Source: Shewanella litoralis (GTDB taxonomy: Bacteria > Pseudomonadota > Gammaproteobacteria > Enterobacterales > Shewanellaceae). Taken from it: a stretch of DNA of 64,000 nt. The stretch lies in NCBI RefSeq assembly GCF_009828585.1, contig NZ_WSRZ01000013.1, positions 1-64,000 on the forward strand, written 5' to 3'. A program made the translations under genes and the position numbers. Each line of letters begins with the position of its first letter. The first letter of the stretch is position 1. Shown one piece after another: positions 27,463 through 38,053 of this stretch. The notes under the pieces are model-generated. The model made no database searches, was not told the origin of the DNA, and saw nothing but the letters and a program-made list of their open reading frames with translations.

Positions 27463-27753
27463 TTAAAACTCGACTCGGTAACGGCAATGTTGTGTGCTGC
27501 TGTTACCGATCATTTCATCATACGCCGTCTGAATTTGTATCATGGCGTAATGGATCCCTTGCTGTTTAAGCAATGCTTCTGCTTGTGTAATGGAATTAAG
27601 GCTCATTAACTTGCCTGTTTTATCACGAGCACTTTTAAAGTTTCCTTGCTCATCTTCTATTCCAAGTAAGTAATGATTTGAATCGGCGTAACTGATGATG
27701 GTTGGGTGTAGCGCTTGCTGGCTAATGGCTAGCTTGATTTCTGACAGTTGCAT
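27463..27753 (-). CDS. Conserved small protein, DUF6482-like
   Basis: A 96-residue soluble protein starting MQLSEIKLAISQQAL, containing HYLLGIEDEQGNFKSARDK and GIHYAMIQIQTAYDEMIG, a pattern found in the DUF6482 family of marine Gammaproteobacteria. The ATG at 27753 is chosen because GGAGG lies 7 bases ahead; the longer frame to 27810 is not needed. It is convergent with ybeL, 15 bases apart. Function is unknown. Confidence 0.75.
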   Translation of the reverse strand: MQLSEIKLAISQQALHPTIISYADSNHYLLGIEDEQGNFKSARDKTGKLMSLNSITQAEALLKQQGIHYAMIQIQTAYDEMIGNSSTQHCRYRVEF

Positions 27754-27848
27754 AATAACCTCCATTTGTTTTGTAAGGGTTATTACGATGTCTAGATGGA
27801 TATAGTTCAATATTTAACCGATGATTAACAGGACGGCAAAATTTAAGA

Positions 27849-27884
27849 TAAAAAAATAGGCTACCTCAATGAGATAACCTATTT
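27849..27884 (-). terminator. Terminator after lnt
   Basis: AATAGG...ACC and its near complement AACCTATT around TCAATGA, with AAAAAAA on the left (a U-run for leftward transcription). It ends 25 bases from the lnt stop. Confidence 0.7.
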
Positions 27885-27908
27885 ATCGTAGCTGTTCATT
27901 TATGTGGG

Positions 27909-29471
27909 TTATTTACGTACATAATTGACCACGCCCATCAATAACAGTAAGCCGCATAAGATTAGCAAAGGTAATTGACCGATTTTTCTAAACCAGGTTT
28001 CGCCTTTGTAAAGCGCAACATTTGTCACCAGTACGCCAGTTTCAAATTGCGGAATCGCATCGGTAATACGGCCATGGGGGTCAACGACAGCGGTGACGCC
28101 ATTGTTGGTGCCACGTAACAGTGGTTTACCCATTTCGATAGCGCGCATTTGGGCTATCTCCATGTGCTGTAATGGCCCGTTAGATGCGCCAAACCAGGCA
28201 TCGTTTGAAACCGTTAATAGCATGTCTGTTTGATTGGTTACACTGGCTCTAACTTGCTCGGGAAACACTATTTCATAGCAAATGGCTGGCGCAATATGGT
28301 AACCCACAGCGGTGAGGTTTTTTTGTGTGTAATCGCCACGTTGGAATGATGACATGGGTAAATTAAAAAACGGCGCGATGGGACGCAGTAAGTCACCGAA
28401 AGGTACAAACTCACCAATAGGCAGCAAATGGTGTTTTTTAAATTCATTTGCGCCATTGCCAAGGTAATCAGCACCTGTTTGCTGCTTTTGATTATGGTTA
28501 CCCAATACAATTAGCGAATTATAAAAGTCTTGTTGCTGGTGGCTAATAATACCAGTGATGATGGCCATATTATTGATGTTGGCAACCTGGTTAGCATTAG
28601 CTAAAAAGTCTTCCACCATGGCTTCTGGTGCGGGGATAGCGGCCTCAGGCCAAATGACAATATCAACGCTGGATGTATCATCAAACTGGGCACGAGTGAG
28701 ATCCATGTATTTGAGCATGGTTGGCCATAATGCATCGGGCTCCCATTTCATACTTTGGGGAATATTGCCTTGTACCAATGCAACTTTAACTGATTTTCCA
28801 CTTGGTGCGATAGGGTTTAACTGTGGGGCTGCCCATGCGCTTAACGCCAGTATTGGGATAATGATTAACACTGGCAAAATGCGCTTTTGCGTCAATAACA
28901 GTAACGCACCTGCGACCAGTGCCACAATAAAGCTCAGCCCAAGCGCGCCAATAAAACTGGCTAGTTCACTTAATGGCCCAAGTGTTTGGCTGTAACCTGC
29001 CCATATCCACGGGAATCCGGTTAATACCCAACCTCTTAGCCATTCTGTTAAGACCCATAATGCAGGGAATAAGCCTAAATAGGTTAAATATGGGGATAAC
29101 GCGTGTTTACGTGTTTTAGATAGTTTATTGAGTAAATAACCACACAGAGCAGGGTAAATGGCTAAATACAGCGCCAGAATAGCCATCAATGTCATTGATA
29201 CTACAATGGGCATACCACCAAAGGTGTCAATACTGACATGAACCCAGCTGATACCCACAACAAAGCAACCAAAACCAAAGCTTAACCAGTAATACAGGCT
29301 ATGTTTAGCGGTTAATGATTGGCTTTGCCATAGTGCAAAAGTCAGTGCGAGTGGGAAAGCGGCCCAGATTTCATAAGGCGCAAAAGATAATGCAGTGCTG
29401 GCGCCAGCAATAAATGCTGTCACCAGACTGACAATACTCAAGGATGAGTATAGAAGTTGATTTTTTAACAC
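27909..29471 (-). CDS. lnt: Apolipoprotein N-acyltransferase Lnt
   Basis: A 520-residue inner-membrane enzyme adding the third acyl chain to lipoproteins. About seven membrane helices at the N-terminus precede a nitrilase-like domain from about residue 228. The catalytic triad is Glu276 (IWPEAAIP), Lys346 (KHHLLPIGEFVPFG) and Cys398 (PAICYEIVFP). It ends a corC-lnt pair, 3 bases after corC. Confidence 0.96.
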   Translation of the reverse strand: MLKNQLLYSSLSIVSLVTAFIAGASTALSFAPYEIWAAFPLALTFALWQSQSLTAKHSLYYWLSFGFGCFVVGISWVHVSIDTFGGMPIVVSMTLMAILALYLAIYPALCGYLLNKLSKTRKHALSPYLTYLGLFPALWVLTEWLRGWVLTGFPWIWAGYSQTLGPLSELASFIGALGLSFIVALVAGALLLLTQKRILPVLIIIPILALSAWAAPQLNPIAPSGKSVKVALVQGNIPQSMKWEPDALWPTMLKYMDLTRAQFDDTSSVDIVIWPEAAIPAPEAMVEDFLANANQVANINNMAIITGIISHQQQDFYNSLIVLGNHNQKQQTGADYLGNGANEFKKHHLLPIGEFVPFGDLLRPIAPFFNLPMSSFQRGDYTQKNLTAVGYHIAPAICYEIVFPEQVRASVTNQTDMLLTVSNDAWFGASNGPLQHMEIAQMRAIEMGKPLLRGTNNGVTAVVDPHGRITDAIPQFETGVLVTNVALYKGETWFRKIGQLPLLILCGLLLLMGVVNYVRK

Positions 29472-29474
29472 GAT

Positions 29475-30353
29475 TTAGTCGTCGAATTCTTCGCTGATGT
29501 TAGGGTCGGGTAGCTTAACACGAAGTTGCACTAAACGGCGGTTATCTGCATTGATGACTTTGAATTCAATATTGTCGATAACAATACTTTCGTTACGCTC
29601 AGGCAAATGACCAAAGGCGTGTGAGACTAAACCACCAACGGTATCGAACTCTTCATCGCTAAAGTGGGTGCCACAGGCTTCGTTAAAGTCGTCAATTTCG
29701 GTTAACGCTTTAACCATAAAGACCGTATTGCTGAGTTTTTTAATTTCGGTGTCTTCAACTGAATTGTGGTCAAATTCGTCTTCGATTTCGCCGACGATTT
29801 CTTCCAAAATATCTTCAATAGTCACAAGACCTGATACCCCGCCGTATTCATCAACCACAATGGCCATATGATAACGTTGTGAACGGAATTCTTTCAGCAG
29901 TACATCAACGCGCTTACTTTCTGGCACTACCACGGCTGGGCGGATAACTTGTGCAAGTGTGAAAGGGTCGTCTGACTGTTTGAAGCCGAATTTAATCAAA
30001 TCTTTGGCCAGCAATATGCCTTCGATATGATCTTTGTCTTCATTGACGACTGGGAAGCGAGAATGACCTGAGTCGATAACTGTTTCTAACAGCTGTTCGA
30101 CGCTACAGTCGATTTGGATGGTTACTATTTGTGACCGCGGGATCATGATGTCACGCACACGCAGGTCGGAGACCTCTAATACACCTTTAATCATTTCGCG
30201 AGTGTCTTCGGTTATCAGGTCACGCATTTCTGCGCCTGCTATGACGTCGACTAAGTCTTCGCGATTTTGAGGCTCGCCCTGAAATAGTTGGTTAATTTTA
30301 TCGAACCAGCTTCTCTTGTGGGCGTTTGTACTCGGGGGGATATCGTCACTCAT
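29475..30353 (-). CDS. corC: CorC/HlyC-type CBS-domain protein (YbeX)
   Basis: A 292-residue cytoplasmic protein: two CBS domains (around residues 66-190; VRDIMIPRSQIVTI, then FRSQRYHMAIVVDEYGG and TIEDILEEIVGEIEDEFD) and a C-terminal CorC_HlyC domain with DTVGGLVSHAFGHLP. It lacks the membrane domain of CNNM relatives. It is placed between ybeY and lnt as in E. coli, where it is linked to magnesium/cobalt efflux and to ribosome functions. Confidence 0.94.
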   Translation of the reverse strand: MSDDIPPSTNAHKRSWFDKINQLFQGEPQNREDLVDVIAGAEMRDLITEDTREMIKGVLEVSDLRVRDIMIPRSQIVTIQIDCSVEQLLETVIDSGHSRFPVVNEDKDHIEGILLAKDLIKFGFKQSDDPFTLAQVIRPAVVVPESKRVDVLLKEFRSQRYHMAIVVDEYGGVSGLVTIEDILEEIVGEIEDEFDHNSVEDTEIKKLSNTVFMVKALTEIDDFNEACGTHFSDEEFDTVGGLVSHAFGHLPERNESIVIDNIEFKVINADNRRLVQLRVKLPDPNISEEFDD

Positions 30354-30398
30354 AATATTTTTCTAAACACGGCTATCTATCAGATATACCTTGTTTAT

Positions 30399-30869
30399 TT
30401 ATGCTTCCTTATAGGGGTCTGAAAAACCTAAGCCTTCAACAAGTTGGGTCTCTAATGACTCCATCTCATCGGCTTCCTCGTCGATAATATGGTCATAACC
30501 CAGCAAATGCAAGCAGCCGTGTATGACCATGTGCGCCCAGTGAGCGTTTAAGGGTTTATTTTGCTCGGTAGCCTCTTGTTCAACTACCTTTGCGCAAATC
30601 ACTAAATCACCTAAAAGTGGTAGCTCGACCTCTGGCGGCGCTTCAAAAGGAAACGACAATACATTAGTGGGTTTGTCTTTGCCGCGATAGGTTAGGTTAA
30701 GCTGTTGGCTTTCGGCAATTTCAACCACGCGAATCGTGAGTTCAACTTCAGGCATGGTTTGGCCAATGGCTGTGCGCACCCAGGTTTTAAACTCTGCTTG
30801 AGTCGGAATGGTTGAGTTATTAACGGCAATTTGCAGGTCAAGATCTAACATTATGGCTTGCTGGCTCAT
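30399..30869 (-). CDS. ybeY: rRNA maturation endoribonuclease YbeY
   Basis: A 156-residue zinc-dependent RNase involved in 16S rRNA 3'-end processing. The metal site is His117-x3-His121-x5-His127 in [13 protein letters not shown]. The block [18 protein letters not shown] is fully conserved. Its ATG overlaps the ybeZ stop by 4 bases, so they are coupled. Confidence 0.97.
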   Translation of the reverse strand: MSQQAIMLDLDLQIAVNNSTIPTQAEFKTWVRTAIGQTMPEVELTIRVVEIAESQQLNLTYRGKDKPTNVLSFPFEAPPEVELPLLGDLVICAKVVEQEATEQNKPLNAHWAHMVIHGCLHLLGYDHIIDEEADEMESLETQLVEGLGFSDPYKEA

Positions 30870-31930
30870 TGGGCCGGTTCCTGTTTTTCTTGTTGTTGGC
30901 GTTTTTGCTCGCGCTCACGGTAAGCTTGCTCTTTTGCCGCTTTTTCGATTTGCTCTTGTTGCTCAAATGCTTCATAAGCTTCAACAATACGAGCCACAAC
31001 GGGGTGACGCACAACATCTTGGGCGACAAAGAAGTTAAAGCTGATTTCTGGCACTTCACTTAGCACTTCAATTGCGTGGCGAAGTCCTGATTTTTGACTG
31101 CGAGGTAAATCGATTTGAGTAATGTCGCCGGTGATCACCGCGCGTGAATTAAAACCAATCCGGGTTAGGAACATTTTCATTTGTTCAACCGTGGTGTTTT
31201 GCGCTTCATCCAAAATAATAAATGCATCGTTGAGAGTGCGGCCGCGCATGTAGGCGAGTGGCGCAACTTCAATCACGCTGCGTTCAATCAGTTTTTCTAC
31301 TTTTTCAAAGCCCATCATTTCAAACAGTGCATCATAAAGCGGACGTAAATAAGGGTCGACTTTTTGGCTTAAATCACCTGGTAGAAACCCCAGTTTTTCA
31401 CCAGCTTCAACCGCAGGACGAGTCAGTAAAATACGGCGTACTTCTTGGCGTTCATAGGCATCGACTGCGGCGGCAACGGCTAAATAGGTTTTACCTGTAC
31501 CGGCAGGGCCAATACCAAAGCTGATGTCGTGGCGAGTAATGTTATGCATGTACACGCTTTGATTGGGCGTGCGCGGCTTAATCACGCCACGTTTGGTTTT
31601 GATGTGCACGATACTGTCATCGTTTTCTTGCTCAGCTTCAAGATTAATGGCTTCTTGAATGGCTAAATGCACCACTTCGGGCTCTAAGTCTGGTGTGCTG
31701 CCTTTAACGGTTTGTGTTTCGATATACAGCTGACGTAGTAAATTATTCGCATTTAGCGCGTTACGCGGCAAACCGACAATAGTGAAATGATTATTTTTAT
31801 GAATAATCTCAACGCCTAAGCGACGTTCGAGTTGTTTGATATTGTCGTCAAATGGGCCGCATAATGAGGCTAAACGGCGGGTATCTGATGGTTCGAGATA
31901 CAAGTTCATGGTGGTGACTTTAGTGGTCAA
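30866..31930 (-). CDS. ybeZ: PhoH-family ATPase YbeZ
   Basis: A 354-residue P-loop protein. Walker A is GPAGTGKT (141-148) and Walker [10 protein letters not shown]. An N-terminal KH-like portion (about 1-110) and a Lys/Gln-rich tail (after about 325) flank the ATPase. PhoH-like proteins act with YbeY on RNA. It is the first gene of ybeZ-ybeY-corC-lnt, separated from miaB by a terminator. Confidence 0.95.
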   Translation of the reverse strand: MTTKVTTMNLYLEPSDTRRLASLCGPFDDNIKQLERRLGVEIIHKNNHFTIVGLPRNALNANNLLRQLYIETQTVKGSTPDLEPEVVHLAIQEAINLEAEQENDDSIVHIKTKRGVIKPRTPNQSVYMHNITRHDISFGIGPAGTGKTYLAVAAAVDAYERQEVRRILLTRPAVEAGEKLGFLPGDLSQKVDPYLRPLYDALFEMMGFEKVEKLIERSVIEVAPLAYMRGRTLNDAFIILDEAQNTTVEQMKMFLTRIGFNSRAVITGDITQIDLPRSQKSGLRHAIEVLSEVPEISFNFFVAQDVVRHPVVARIVEAYEAFEQQEQIEKAAKEQAYREREQKRQQQEKQEPAQ

Positions 31931-32044
31931 ATAATGCTCCAGTGCTTAGTCGGTAACAGCAAAAAAATAAACAGACGGTCTGATGCCAACAGTTTACGAG
32001 TGTCTTTATTGAATTACCATAATATGACGAATTTTAGGCAAAAT

Positions 32045-32067
32045 TAAAGGCGGACTAGCCGCCTTTA
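32045..32067 (-). terminator. Terminator after miaB
   Basis: TAAAGGCGG / CCGCCTTTA stem (9 base pairs) with loop ACTAG, 26 bases after the miaB stop; an A-rich tract on the left gives U residues in the leftward transcript. Confidence 0.75.
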
Positions 32068-32092
32068 TTACTGCATTCACAATCAAGCTGAT

Positions 32093-33517
32093 TTATGGCT
32101 TGTAGTGGGTTACACCTAAAGCGTCATCATGTTTGTGTTTAGCTAAAATATCAGACGGACGTAAACTGCGGCGTAGATCCATTTCATTTTCGCCACGAAT
32201 AAATTCGCCACGCAATGAGTTGGTATACACGTCAACAATTTTCACATCAACAAAACTGCCAATATGAGTGTGCGGTGCTTCAAAGTTGACCACACGACTG
32301 TTTTCAGTACGACCGCGAAGCTCCATTGGATTCTTTACAGAAGGACCTTCAACTAAAATACGTTGTACAGTGCCTAGCATGTGGCGGCTGTAACGCATAG
32401 CTTGTTGGGTAATGCGGTCTTGTAAAATCGCTAAGCGCTGTTTCTTTTCATCATCGCTGACATCATCAGGTAAATCAGCCGCAGGCGTGCCTGGGCGTGC
32501 GCTGTAAATAAAGCTAAAGCTGTGATCAAACGCGACATCTTCAATTAGCTTCATGGTGTCAGCAAAATCATCTGCCGTTTCACCTGGGAAGCCAATAATA
32601 AAGTCAGAACTGATTTGAATATCAGGACGGGCTTTACGTAGACGACGAATGATTGACTTGTATTCAATCGCCATATGGCCGCGCTTCATTTGGGTTAAAA
32701 TACGGTCAGAACCCGACTGTACTGGTAAATGTAGGAAGCTAACTAACTCAGGTGTGTCTTCGTACACATCAATAATGTCTTGGGTAAACTCAATCGGATG
32801 GCTAGTGGTAAAGCGTAAACGATCGATACCGTCAATTGAGGCGATTAAACGCAACAATTCAGCAAAGGTACAGATTTCATCATCGTGAGTTGCACCGCGA
32901 TAAGCGTTAACGTTTTGGCCAAGCAAGTTGACTTCACGTACGCCTTGAGCCGCTAATTGCGCTACTTCAAGAATGATGTCGTCTAATGGACGGCTCACTT
33001 CTTCGCCGCGGGTGTATGGCACTACGCAGAATGAACAGTATTTACTGCAGCCTTCCATAATCGATACAAACGCAGTAGGACCGTCAGCACGAGGTTCTGG
33101 TAAACGGTCGAATTTTTCAATCTCAGGGAAACTGATATCGATAACGGCTTTTTCGCCACGTTGGATCTGTTCGATCATCTCAGGTAAGCGATGTAAGGTT
33201 TGTGGGCCAAAAATAATGTCGACGCATTGAGCGCGATCTTTAATGGCTTTACCTTCTTGTGAGGCCACACAGCCGCCAACCCCAATAATTAAATTAGGAT
33301 TTTTGTCTTTTAAAGTTTTCCAACGCCCTAGCTGATGGAAAACCTTCTCCTGTGCTTTTTCACGAATAGAGCAAGTATTAAGCAGTAATACGTCTGCTTC
33401 GCTCGCGTCTTCGGTCAAGGTATAACCTTGATAGTCGTCTAATAAATCAGCCATCTTAGATGAGTCATACTCATTCATCTGACAGCCCCAGGTTTTAATA
33501 TGAAGTTTTTTACTCAT
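32093..33517 (-). CDS. miaB: tRNA-2-methylthio-N6-dimethylallyladenosine synthase MiaB
   Basis: A 474-residue radical-SAM methylthiotransferase modifying A37 of tRNAs that read UNN codons. The N-terminal cluster uses Cys12, Cys49 and Cys83; the radical-SAM cluster uses Cys157, Cys161 and Cys164 (GCSKYCSFC). A TRAM domain is at the C-terminus (about 380-445). It is divergent from ubiF, as in E. coli. Confidence 0.97.
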   Translation of the reverse strand: MSKKLHIKTWGCQMNEYDSSKMADLLDDYQGYTLTEDASEADVLLLNTCSIREKAQEKVFHQLGRWKTLKDKNPNLIIGVGGCVASQEGKAIKDRAQCVDIIFGPQTLHRLPEMIEQIQRGEKAVIDISFPEIEKFDRLPEPRADGPTAFVSIMEGCSKYCSFCVVPYTRGEEVSRPLDDIILEVAQLAAQGVREVNLLGQNVNAYRGATHDDEICTFAELLRLIASIDGIDRLRFTTSHPIEFTQDIIDVYEDTPELVSFLHLPVQSGSDRILTQMKRGHMAIEYKSIIRRLRKARPDIQISSDFIIGFPGETADDFADTMKLIEDVAFDHSFSFIYSARPGTPAADLPDDVSDDEKKQRLAILQDRITQQAMRYSRHMLGTVQRILVEGPSVKNPMELRGRTENSRVVNFEAPHTHIGSFVDVKIVDVYTNSLRGEFIRGENEMDLRRSLRPSDILAKHKHDDALGVTHYKP

Positions 33518-33959
33518 CAGTGCTCGCCGGTAAACAACAGTAAAAATAGCGCGATATTTTACCTGTTGTCTGGCGCTCTGGCTAGTACTAGTGCAAGTTT
33601 CACTTGTTTAGCGGTAAATTATTTGATAACCCTAAAAACAGTAATGTTTTAAGTTGCTAGGCAACCTACTTATAAATAGCGTAATTTTATTGTTCTATTT
33701 CGGTGTTATCGCCGCCTCATTAAAAGCAGGCTTAGGGCTAAATCATGATTAACGCAACGCAACCTTTCCGTGATTTGTGGATTTAGGGCATAATCATCGG
33801 ATTGTAAATGGGTTTGTAGAGTCCGATGACGTAAGCTTAAACGTTATCCTGGTTGCCACTTTATACTCGTGAGTTCGCTTTTTACGCTATGTCGCAAATT
33901 AAGGCACTCATACGGCAAATCACTAATCGATTAGGCATAATGCCAATCAGTTACTCTTT
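33518..33959. other. Divergent miaB / ubiF intergenic region
   Basis: The 442-base region should contain promoters for both genes. It has an inverted repeat TCATCGGA (33794-33801) / TCCGATGA (33822-33829) with a 20-base spacer. No gene, RNA family or clear -35/-10 pair could be identified. Confidence 0.5.
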
Positions 33960-35192
33960 ATGGATGTAGACACAATGCAAGAAATTCCTCACGCTATGGA
34001 TACTCAACCTTCAGCTGAATACGATGCTGTGATTGTTGGCGGTGGCATGGTGGGCGCTGCGGCCGCCATTGGACTGGGACAACTAGGGTTGAAAGTCGCT
34101 GTTATTGAAGCGCGTGAGCCACATGTTTATGATCCTGAACAGCCATTAGATGTACGTGTATCAGCCATTAGTGTGGCATCAGAGCAGCTACTCACGCGAC
34201 TAGGCGTGATGGAACAGCTATTAACCATGCGTCATGCTCCATATACAGGATTAGAAACTTGGGAAATGGACGGCTGCTTAACCTCTTTTACCGCCGAGCA
34301 AGTTGGCCAAACACATTTGGGGTATTTTTTTGAAAATCGCCTGATCCAGTTAAGTTTATGGCAGCAAATCCGCACTATGGATAACATTGATTTGTTATGC
34401 CCTCACAAGGTAAGCCAATTTAAGCGCCAATCTGCACAACAACGAATTGAAGTCACCTTAGACGATGGTAGCCAACTGGCAACTCGATTACTTATTGGTG
34501 CCGACGGCGCTAATTCACAAGTGCGTCAATGGTCGGGTATTGGTGTGACAGGTTGGGATTATGCCCAGTCAGCAATGCTAATTAATATCCACACTCAAAC
34601 CGAACAGCAATCTGTTACTTGGCAGCAATTTACTCCAGCAGGCCCAAGAAGCTTACTACCATTACCTGGCAACAACGCATCATTAGTGTGGTACGACGAT
34701 GCCAATCGTATTAAGCAACTATCGCAATTAAACAAACTGCAATTAGCTGAACAAATTAAACAGCATTTTCCAGCAAGACTCGATGCAGATTTTAGCGTTG
34801 AAAATAGTGGCAGCTTTACCTTAACTCGACGTCATGCACAGCGGTATTACCAGGATAACCTCGTGATTATTGGCGATGCCGCTCACACTATTAATCCACT
34901 GGCAGGTCAGGGGGTTAATATTGGCTTTAAAGATGTTGATGTGCTGGTGGCGCAAGTCGCCAATGCAATAGGCAAGGGGGAAACCTGGTGGCAAGCCCCC
35001 GTGTTAAAGCGATATCAGCAGGCGCGCTATTACGATAATCAATTAATGATGACGGCGATGGACGCTTTTTATGCCAGCTTCAGCAATGACTTATTACCAT
35101 TAAAACTATTACGTAATGGTGCACTTAAACTGGCGAATATCGACTCACCCATAAAGCGTAAAGTCTTAAAGTACGCTCTGGGATTAAATTAA
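33960..35192 (+). CDS. ubiF: UbiF-like FAD monooxygenase of ubiquinone synthesis
   Basis: A 410-residue flavin monooxygenase of the UbiH/COQ6 family. The FAD-binding fold starts with AVIVGGGMVGAAAAIGL (near residue 24), and the second FAD motif is VIIGDAAHTINPLAGQGVNIGF (near residue 300). It would hydroxylate the quinone ring; position opposite miaB points to UbiF. The start is uncertain: ATG at 33960, 33975 and 33996 are all in frame and none has a good binding site; the two later ones are closer to the usual family start. Confidence 0.88.
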   Translation: MDVDTMQEIPHAMDTQPSAEYDAVIVGGGMVGAAAAIGLGQLGLKVAVIEAREPHVYDPEQPLDVRVSAISVASEQLLTRLGVMEQLLTMRHAPYTGLETWEMDGCLTSFTAEQVGQTHLGYFFENRLIQLSLWQQIRTMDNIDLLCPHKVSQFKRQSAQQRIEVTLDDGSQLATRLLIGADGANSQVRQWSGIGVTGWDYAQSAMLINIHTQTEQQSVTWQQFTPAGPRSLLPLPGNNASLVWYDDANRIKQLSQLNKLQLAEQIKQHFPARLDADFSVENSGSFTLTRRHAQRYYQDNLVIIGDAAHTINPLAGQGVNIGFKDVDVLVAQVANAIGKGETWWQAPVLKRYQQARYYDNQLMMTAMDAFYASFSNDLLPLKLLRNGALKLANIDSPIKRKVLKYALGLN

Positions 35193-35221
35193 CCCTAATA
35201 GCGAGCTAAACTTGTGGTTTG

Positions 35222-35247
35222 TTGACAAGCCATTTGAGTGCTAAAAT
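35222..35247 (+). promoter_or_regulatory. Candidate promoter of pth
   Basis: TTGACA (35222-35227) and an extended -10 TGCTAAAAT (core 35242-35247). The spacer of 14 bases is short, but the extended -10 can partly compensate; located about 95 bases before pth. Confidence 0.4.
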
Positions 35248-35340
35248 GCCGCGTTTTGCATCATGTGTATGTTAATGGTCTTTCAAAATGGCGTTGAAGG
35301 CGCACACGTGGTCACTGGCAAATAAACTGACTAGGTTGTG

Positions 35341-35928
35341 ATGAGTAACATTAAATTAATTGTTGGGTTGGCAAACCCAGGTGCTGAATACGCACAAACT
35401 CGCCATAATGCTGGCGCTTGGTACGTGCAAGAACTCGCGCGTATTTGTAATGTTCCTTTAGTTGCAGAGAGTAAATATTTTGGTGTCACTGCACGCGCTA
35501 TTTTGCACGGCAGAGACGTTCGTTTATTGATCCCAACGACATTCATGAACTTAAGCGGTAAGTCTGTTGCCGCATTAGCCAATTTTTTCCGCATTCTGCC
35601 TGAAGAGATTTTAGTGGCCCATGATGAATTAGACATGGATCCCGGCGTAGCCAAATTTAAATTAGGCGGCGGGCATGGCGGACATAATGGCTTAAAAGAC
35701 ATTATTGCCAGTTTAGGTAACGACAAAAATTTCCATCGTTTGCGCATTGGCATTGGCCACCCAGGCGATAAAAATAAGGTTAGCGGTTACGTTTTGGGCA
35801 GAGCGCCTGCCATTGACCAAGAGCGCATCAATGCGGCTATTGATGAAGCTGTGCGCTCAACCGAGATTTTATTTAAACAAGACATGGTGAAAGCCATGCA
35901 CAGATTACATTCGTTTAAAGCAGAATAA
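35341..35928 (+). CDS. pth: Peptidyl-tRNA hydrolase
   Basis: A 195-residue enzyme releasing peptides from peptidyl-tRNA. Conserved active-site residues are Asn12, His22 (TRHNAGAW) and Asp95 ([10 protein letters not shown]); the loop [13 protein letters not shown] is diagnostic. The ATG at 35341 is chosen; a GTG immediately before it is a less likely start. It is followed by ychF, the standard pair. Confidence 0.97.
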   Translation: MSNIKLIVGLANPGAEYAQTRHNAGAWYVQELARICNVPLVAESKYFGVTARAILHGRDVRLLIPTTFMNLSGKSVAALANFFRILPEEILVAHDELDMDPGVAKFKLGGGHGGHNGLKDIIASLGNDKNFHRLRIGIGHPGDKNKVSGYVLGRAPAIDQERINAAIDEAVRSTEILFKQDMVKAMHRLHSFKAE

Positions 35929-36007
35929 GCTCAGCAAGTTTTGTTTTAACACCTTATTCGACATCATTATCCATCGGGATAATTCTACATATATAAAAGG
36001 TAAGCAT

Positions 36008-37099
36008 ATGGGTTTTAAATGCGGCATTGTTGGTCTGCCAAACGTAGGTAAATCAACGCTGTTTAATGCGTTAACACAAGCGGGTATTGAAGCGGCTAAC
36101 TTTCCGTTTTGTACGATTGAGCCAAACACCGGTGTGGTGCCAGTACCAGATGCACGTCTTGATGCGTTAGCTGCTATTGTTAAACCACAGCGTATCTTAC
36201 CTACTTCTATGGAGTTCGTTGATATCGCGGGCCTTGTGGCCGGCGCATCGAAAGGTGAAGGATTAGGTAACAAATTTTTAGCTAACATTCGCGAAACGGA
36301 TGCAATTGGCCACGTGGTACGTTGTTTTGAAGACCCAAATATTGTTCACGTTGCCAATAAAATTGACCCAGCTGGCGATATTGAAGTGATTAACACTGAA
36401 CTGGCATTAGCGGATCTAGACTCATGTGAACGAGCTATTTTACGTCAAGCCAAGCGTGCTAAAGGTGGCGACGGCGATGCTAAGTTTGAAGTAAGCGTAC
36501 TTGAAAAAATGCGTCCAGTGCTAGACCAAGGCCAAATGTTACGTTCAATGGACTTAACCAAAGAAGAAAAAGCCGCTGTAGCGTACTTAAATTTCTTGAC
36601 CATGAAGCCAACCATGTACATTGCTAACGTGGCAGAAGATGGATTTGAAAACAATCCTCATTTAGACGTTGTGCGTGACATTGCTGCTAACGAAAATGCT
36701 GTTGTTGTGCCTGTGTGTGCTGCTATTGAGTCAGAACTTGCCGAAATGGAAGCTGATGACCGTGCCGAGTTTATGGCAGATCTCGGCATTGAAGAGTCTG
36801 GGCTTGATCGGGTTATTCGTGCCGGTTACGAATTACTAAACTTGCAAACCTACTTTACGGCAGGTGTAAAAGAAGTGCGCGCTTGGACAGTACCTGTTGG
36901 CGCCTCTGCGCCACAGGCTGCTGGCGTGATCCACACCGACTTTGAACGCGGCTTTATTCGTGCTCAAGTAATGGCTTATGCTGATTTTATTACCTACAAA
37001 GGCGAAGCTGGCGCAAAAGAAGCCGGTAAATTGCGTGTAGAGGGAAAAACTTATATCGTTAAAGACGGCGATGTAATGCATTTCTTATTTAACGTTTAA
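36008..37099 (+). CDS. ychF: Ribosome-binding ATPase YchF
   Basis: A 363-residue Obg-family protein that prefers ATP. P-loop GLPNVGKST (residues 9-17), [17 protein letters not shown] as switch region, and a C-terminal TGS domain with the end [12 protein letters not shown]. Binding site AAAAGG precedes ATG by 7 bases. A perfect 7-base hairpin (35966-35983) lies between pth and ychF. Confidence 0.97.
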   Translation: MGFKCGIVGLPNVGKSTLFNALTQAGIEAANFPFCTIEPNTGVVPVPDARLDALAAIVKPQRILPTSMEFVDIAGLVAGASKGEGLGNKFLANIRETDAIGHVVRCFEDPNIVHVANKIDPAGDIEVINTELALADLDSCERAILRQAKRAKGGDGDAKFEVSVLEKMRPVLDQGQMLRSMDLTKEEKAAVAYLNFLTMKPTMYIANVAEDGFENNPHLDVVRDIAANENAVVVPVCAAIESELAEMEADDRAEFMADLGIEESGLDRVIRAGYELLNLQTYFTAGVKEVRAWTVPVGASAPQAAGVIHTDFERGFIRAQVMAYADFITYKGEAGAKEAGKLRVEGKTYIVKDGDVMHFLFNV

Positions 37100-37234
37100 G
37101 CTTTTTTAAGACGGTAAAAGGGGCGTTAAGCGAATTTAGGCGTGTTAGTTGAGTTTATTTTGTCGATTCGGCATCCAGTTTGGTGAAGTTATAGCCGAAC
37201 AAGACGATTTGATGAAAATAGCGAAAAAAACCAG

Positions 37235-37263
37235 TTGACCTCGATAACCTGAATAAGCATAAT
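37235..37263 (+). promoter_or_regulatory. Promoter of the tRNA cluster
   Basis: TTGACC (37235-37240), 17-base spacer, CATAAT (37258-37263), then a CGCCCCG discriminator typical of growth-rate-controlled stable RNA promoters. It lies 40 bases before the first tRNA. Confidence 0.8.
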
Positions 37264-37302
37264 ACGCCCCGTTCCTCGCCAAGAGGGATTGCAAAAAGTA
37301 GT

Positions 37303-37379
37303 GGCAATATAGCTCAGTTGGTTAGAGCACAGCACTCATAATGCTGGGGTCGCAGGTTCAAATCCCGCTATTGCTACCA
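37303..37379 (+). tRNA. tRNA-Met (anticodon CAT), elongator type, copy 1
   Basis: A 77-base cloverleaf with encoded CCA. Anticodon stem CAGCA/TGCTG and loop CTCATAA give CAT. The body follows the E. coli elongator tRNA-Met pattern and the acceptor 5' G pairs G-T, unlike the unpaired first base of initiator tRNA. A lysidine-type Ile tRNA cannot be fully excluded by eye. Confidence 0.92.
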
Positions 37380-37422
37380 TTACTTTGCACATCTTACTCA
37401 AGATGTAAAACAAGAGTGTTGT

Positions 37423-37507
<85 letters not shown>

Positions 37508-37553
37508 TTTATTAGAAAGGCTGGCTCAGGCGGGCATTTCAGAAAAGTTTGAT

Positions 37554-37628
37554 TGGGATATCGCCAAGCGGTAAGGCACTGGGTTTTGATCTCAGCATTC
37601 CAAGGTTCGAATCCTTGTATCCCAGCCA
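37554..37628 (+). tRNA. tRNA-Gln (anticodon TTG), copy 1
   Basis: A 75-base tRNA with encoded CCA; the loop TTTTGAT gives anticodon TTG. The acceptor arm TGGGATA pairs with TATCCCA. Confidence 0.95.
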
Positions 37629-37652
37629 TTTATAAAGTAAGAAAAAGATTAT

Positions 37653-37727
37653 TGGGATATCGCCAAGCGGTAAGGCACTGGGTTTTGATCTCAGCATTCC
37701 AAGGTTCGAATCCTTGTATCCCAGCCA
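37653..37727 (+). tRNA. tRNA-Gln (anticodon TTG), copy 2
   Basis: Identical to copy 1 over all 75 bases, 24 bases downstream of it. Confidence 0.95.
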
Positions 37728-37732
37728 TCTTT

Positions 37733-37809
37733 GGCAATATAGCTCAGTTGGTTAGAGCACAGCACTCATAATGCTGGGGTCGCAGGTTCAAATCCCGCTA
37801 TTGCTACCA
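37733..37809 (+). tRNA. tRNA-Met (anticodon CAT), copy 2
   Basis: Identical to the tRNA-Met at 37303, only 5 bases after tRNA-Gln copy 2. It starts the second unit of a duplicated Met-Leu-Gln series. Confidence 0.92.
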
Positions 37810-37871
37810 TTTTTACTCGGTAGAATGAGGGCTTAACCAAAGTACTTTGTTATTGCCAGTAGAAATCAAAG

Positions 37872-37899
37872 TTTACTCTTAATAAAATTTGAGTATACT
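37872..37899 (+). promoter_or_regulatory. Candidate internal promoter in the tRNA cluster
   Basis: TTTACT (37872-37877), 16-base spacer, TATACT (37894-37899), 18 bases before tRNA-Leu copy 2. It lacks the GC-rich discriminator of the main promoter. Confidence 0.45.
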
Positions 37900-37916
37900 C
37901 TAAGTTAAAATTTGAT

Positions 37917-38001
<85 letters not shown>

Positions 38002-38053
38002 TCAAATTTAGTCAAATAGATTTATCTTCTGTTTTATAATAAAATTAGACAAT

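Noticed and set aside
35331-35753. 140-codon minus-strand frame
   Set aside because: It lies entirely opposite pth; serine- and proline-rich shadow translation.
37553-37771. 72-codon frame over tRNA genes
   Set aside because: It is a translation of the two identical tRNA-Gln genes and part of tRNA-Met.
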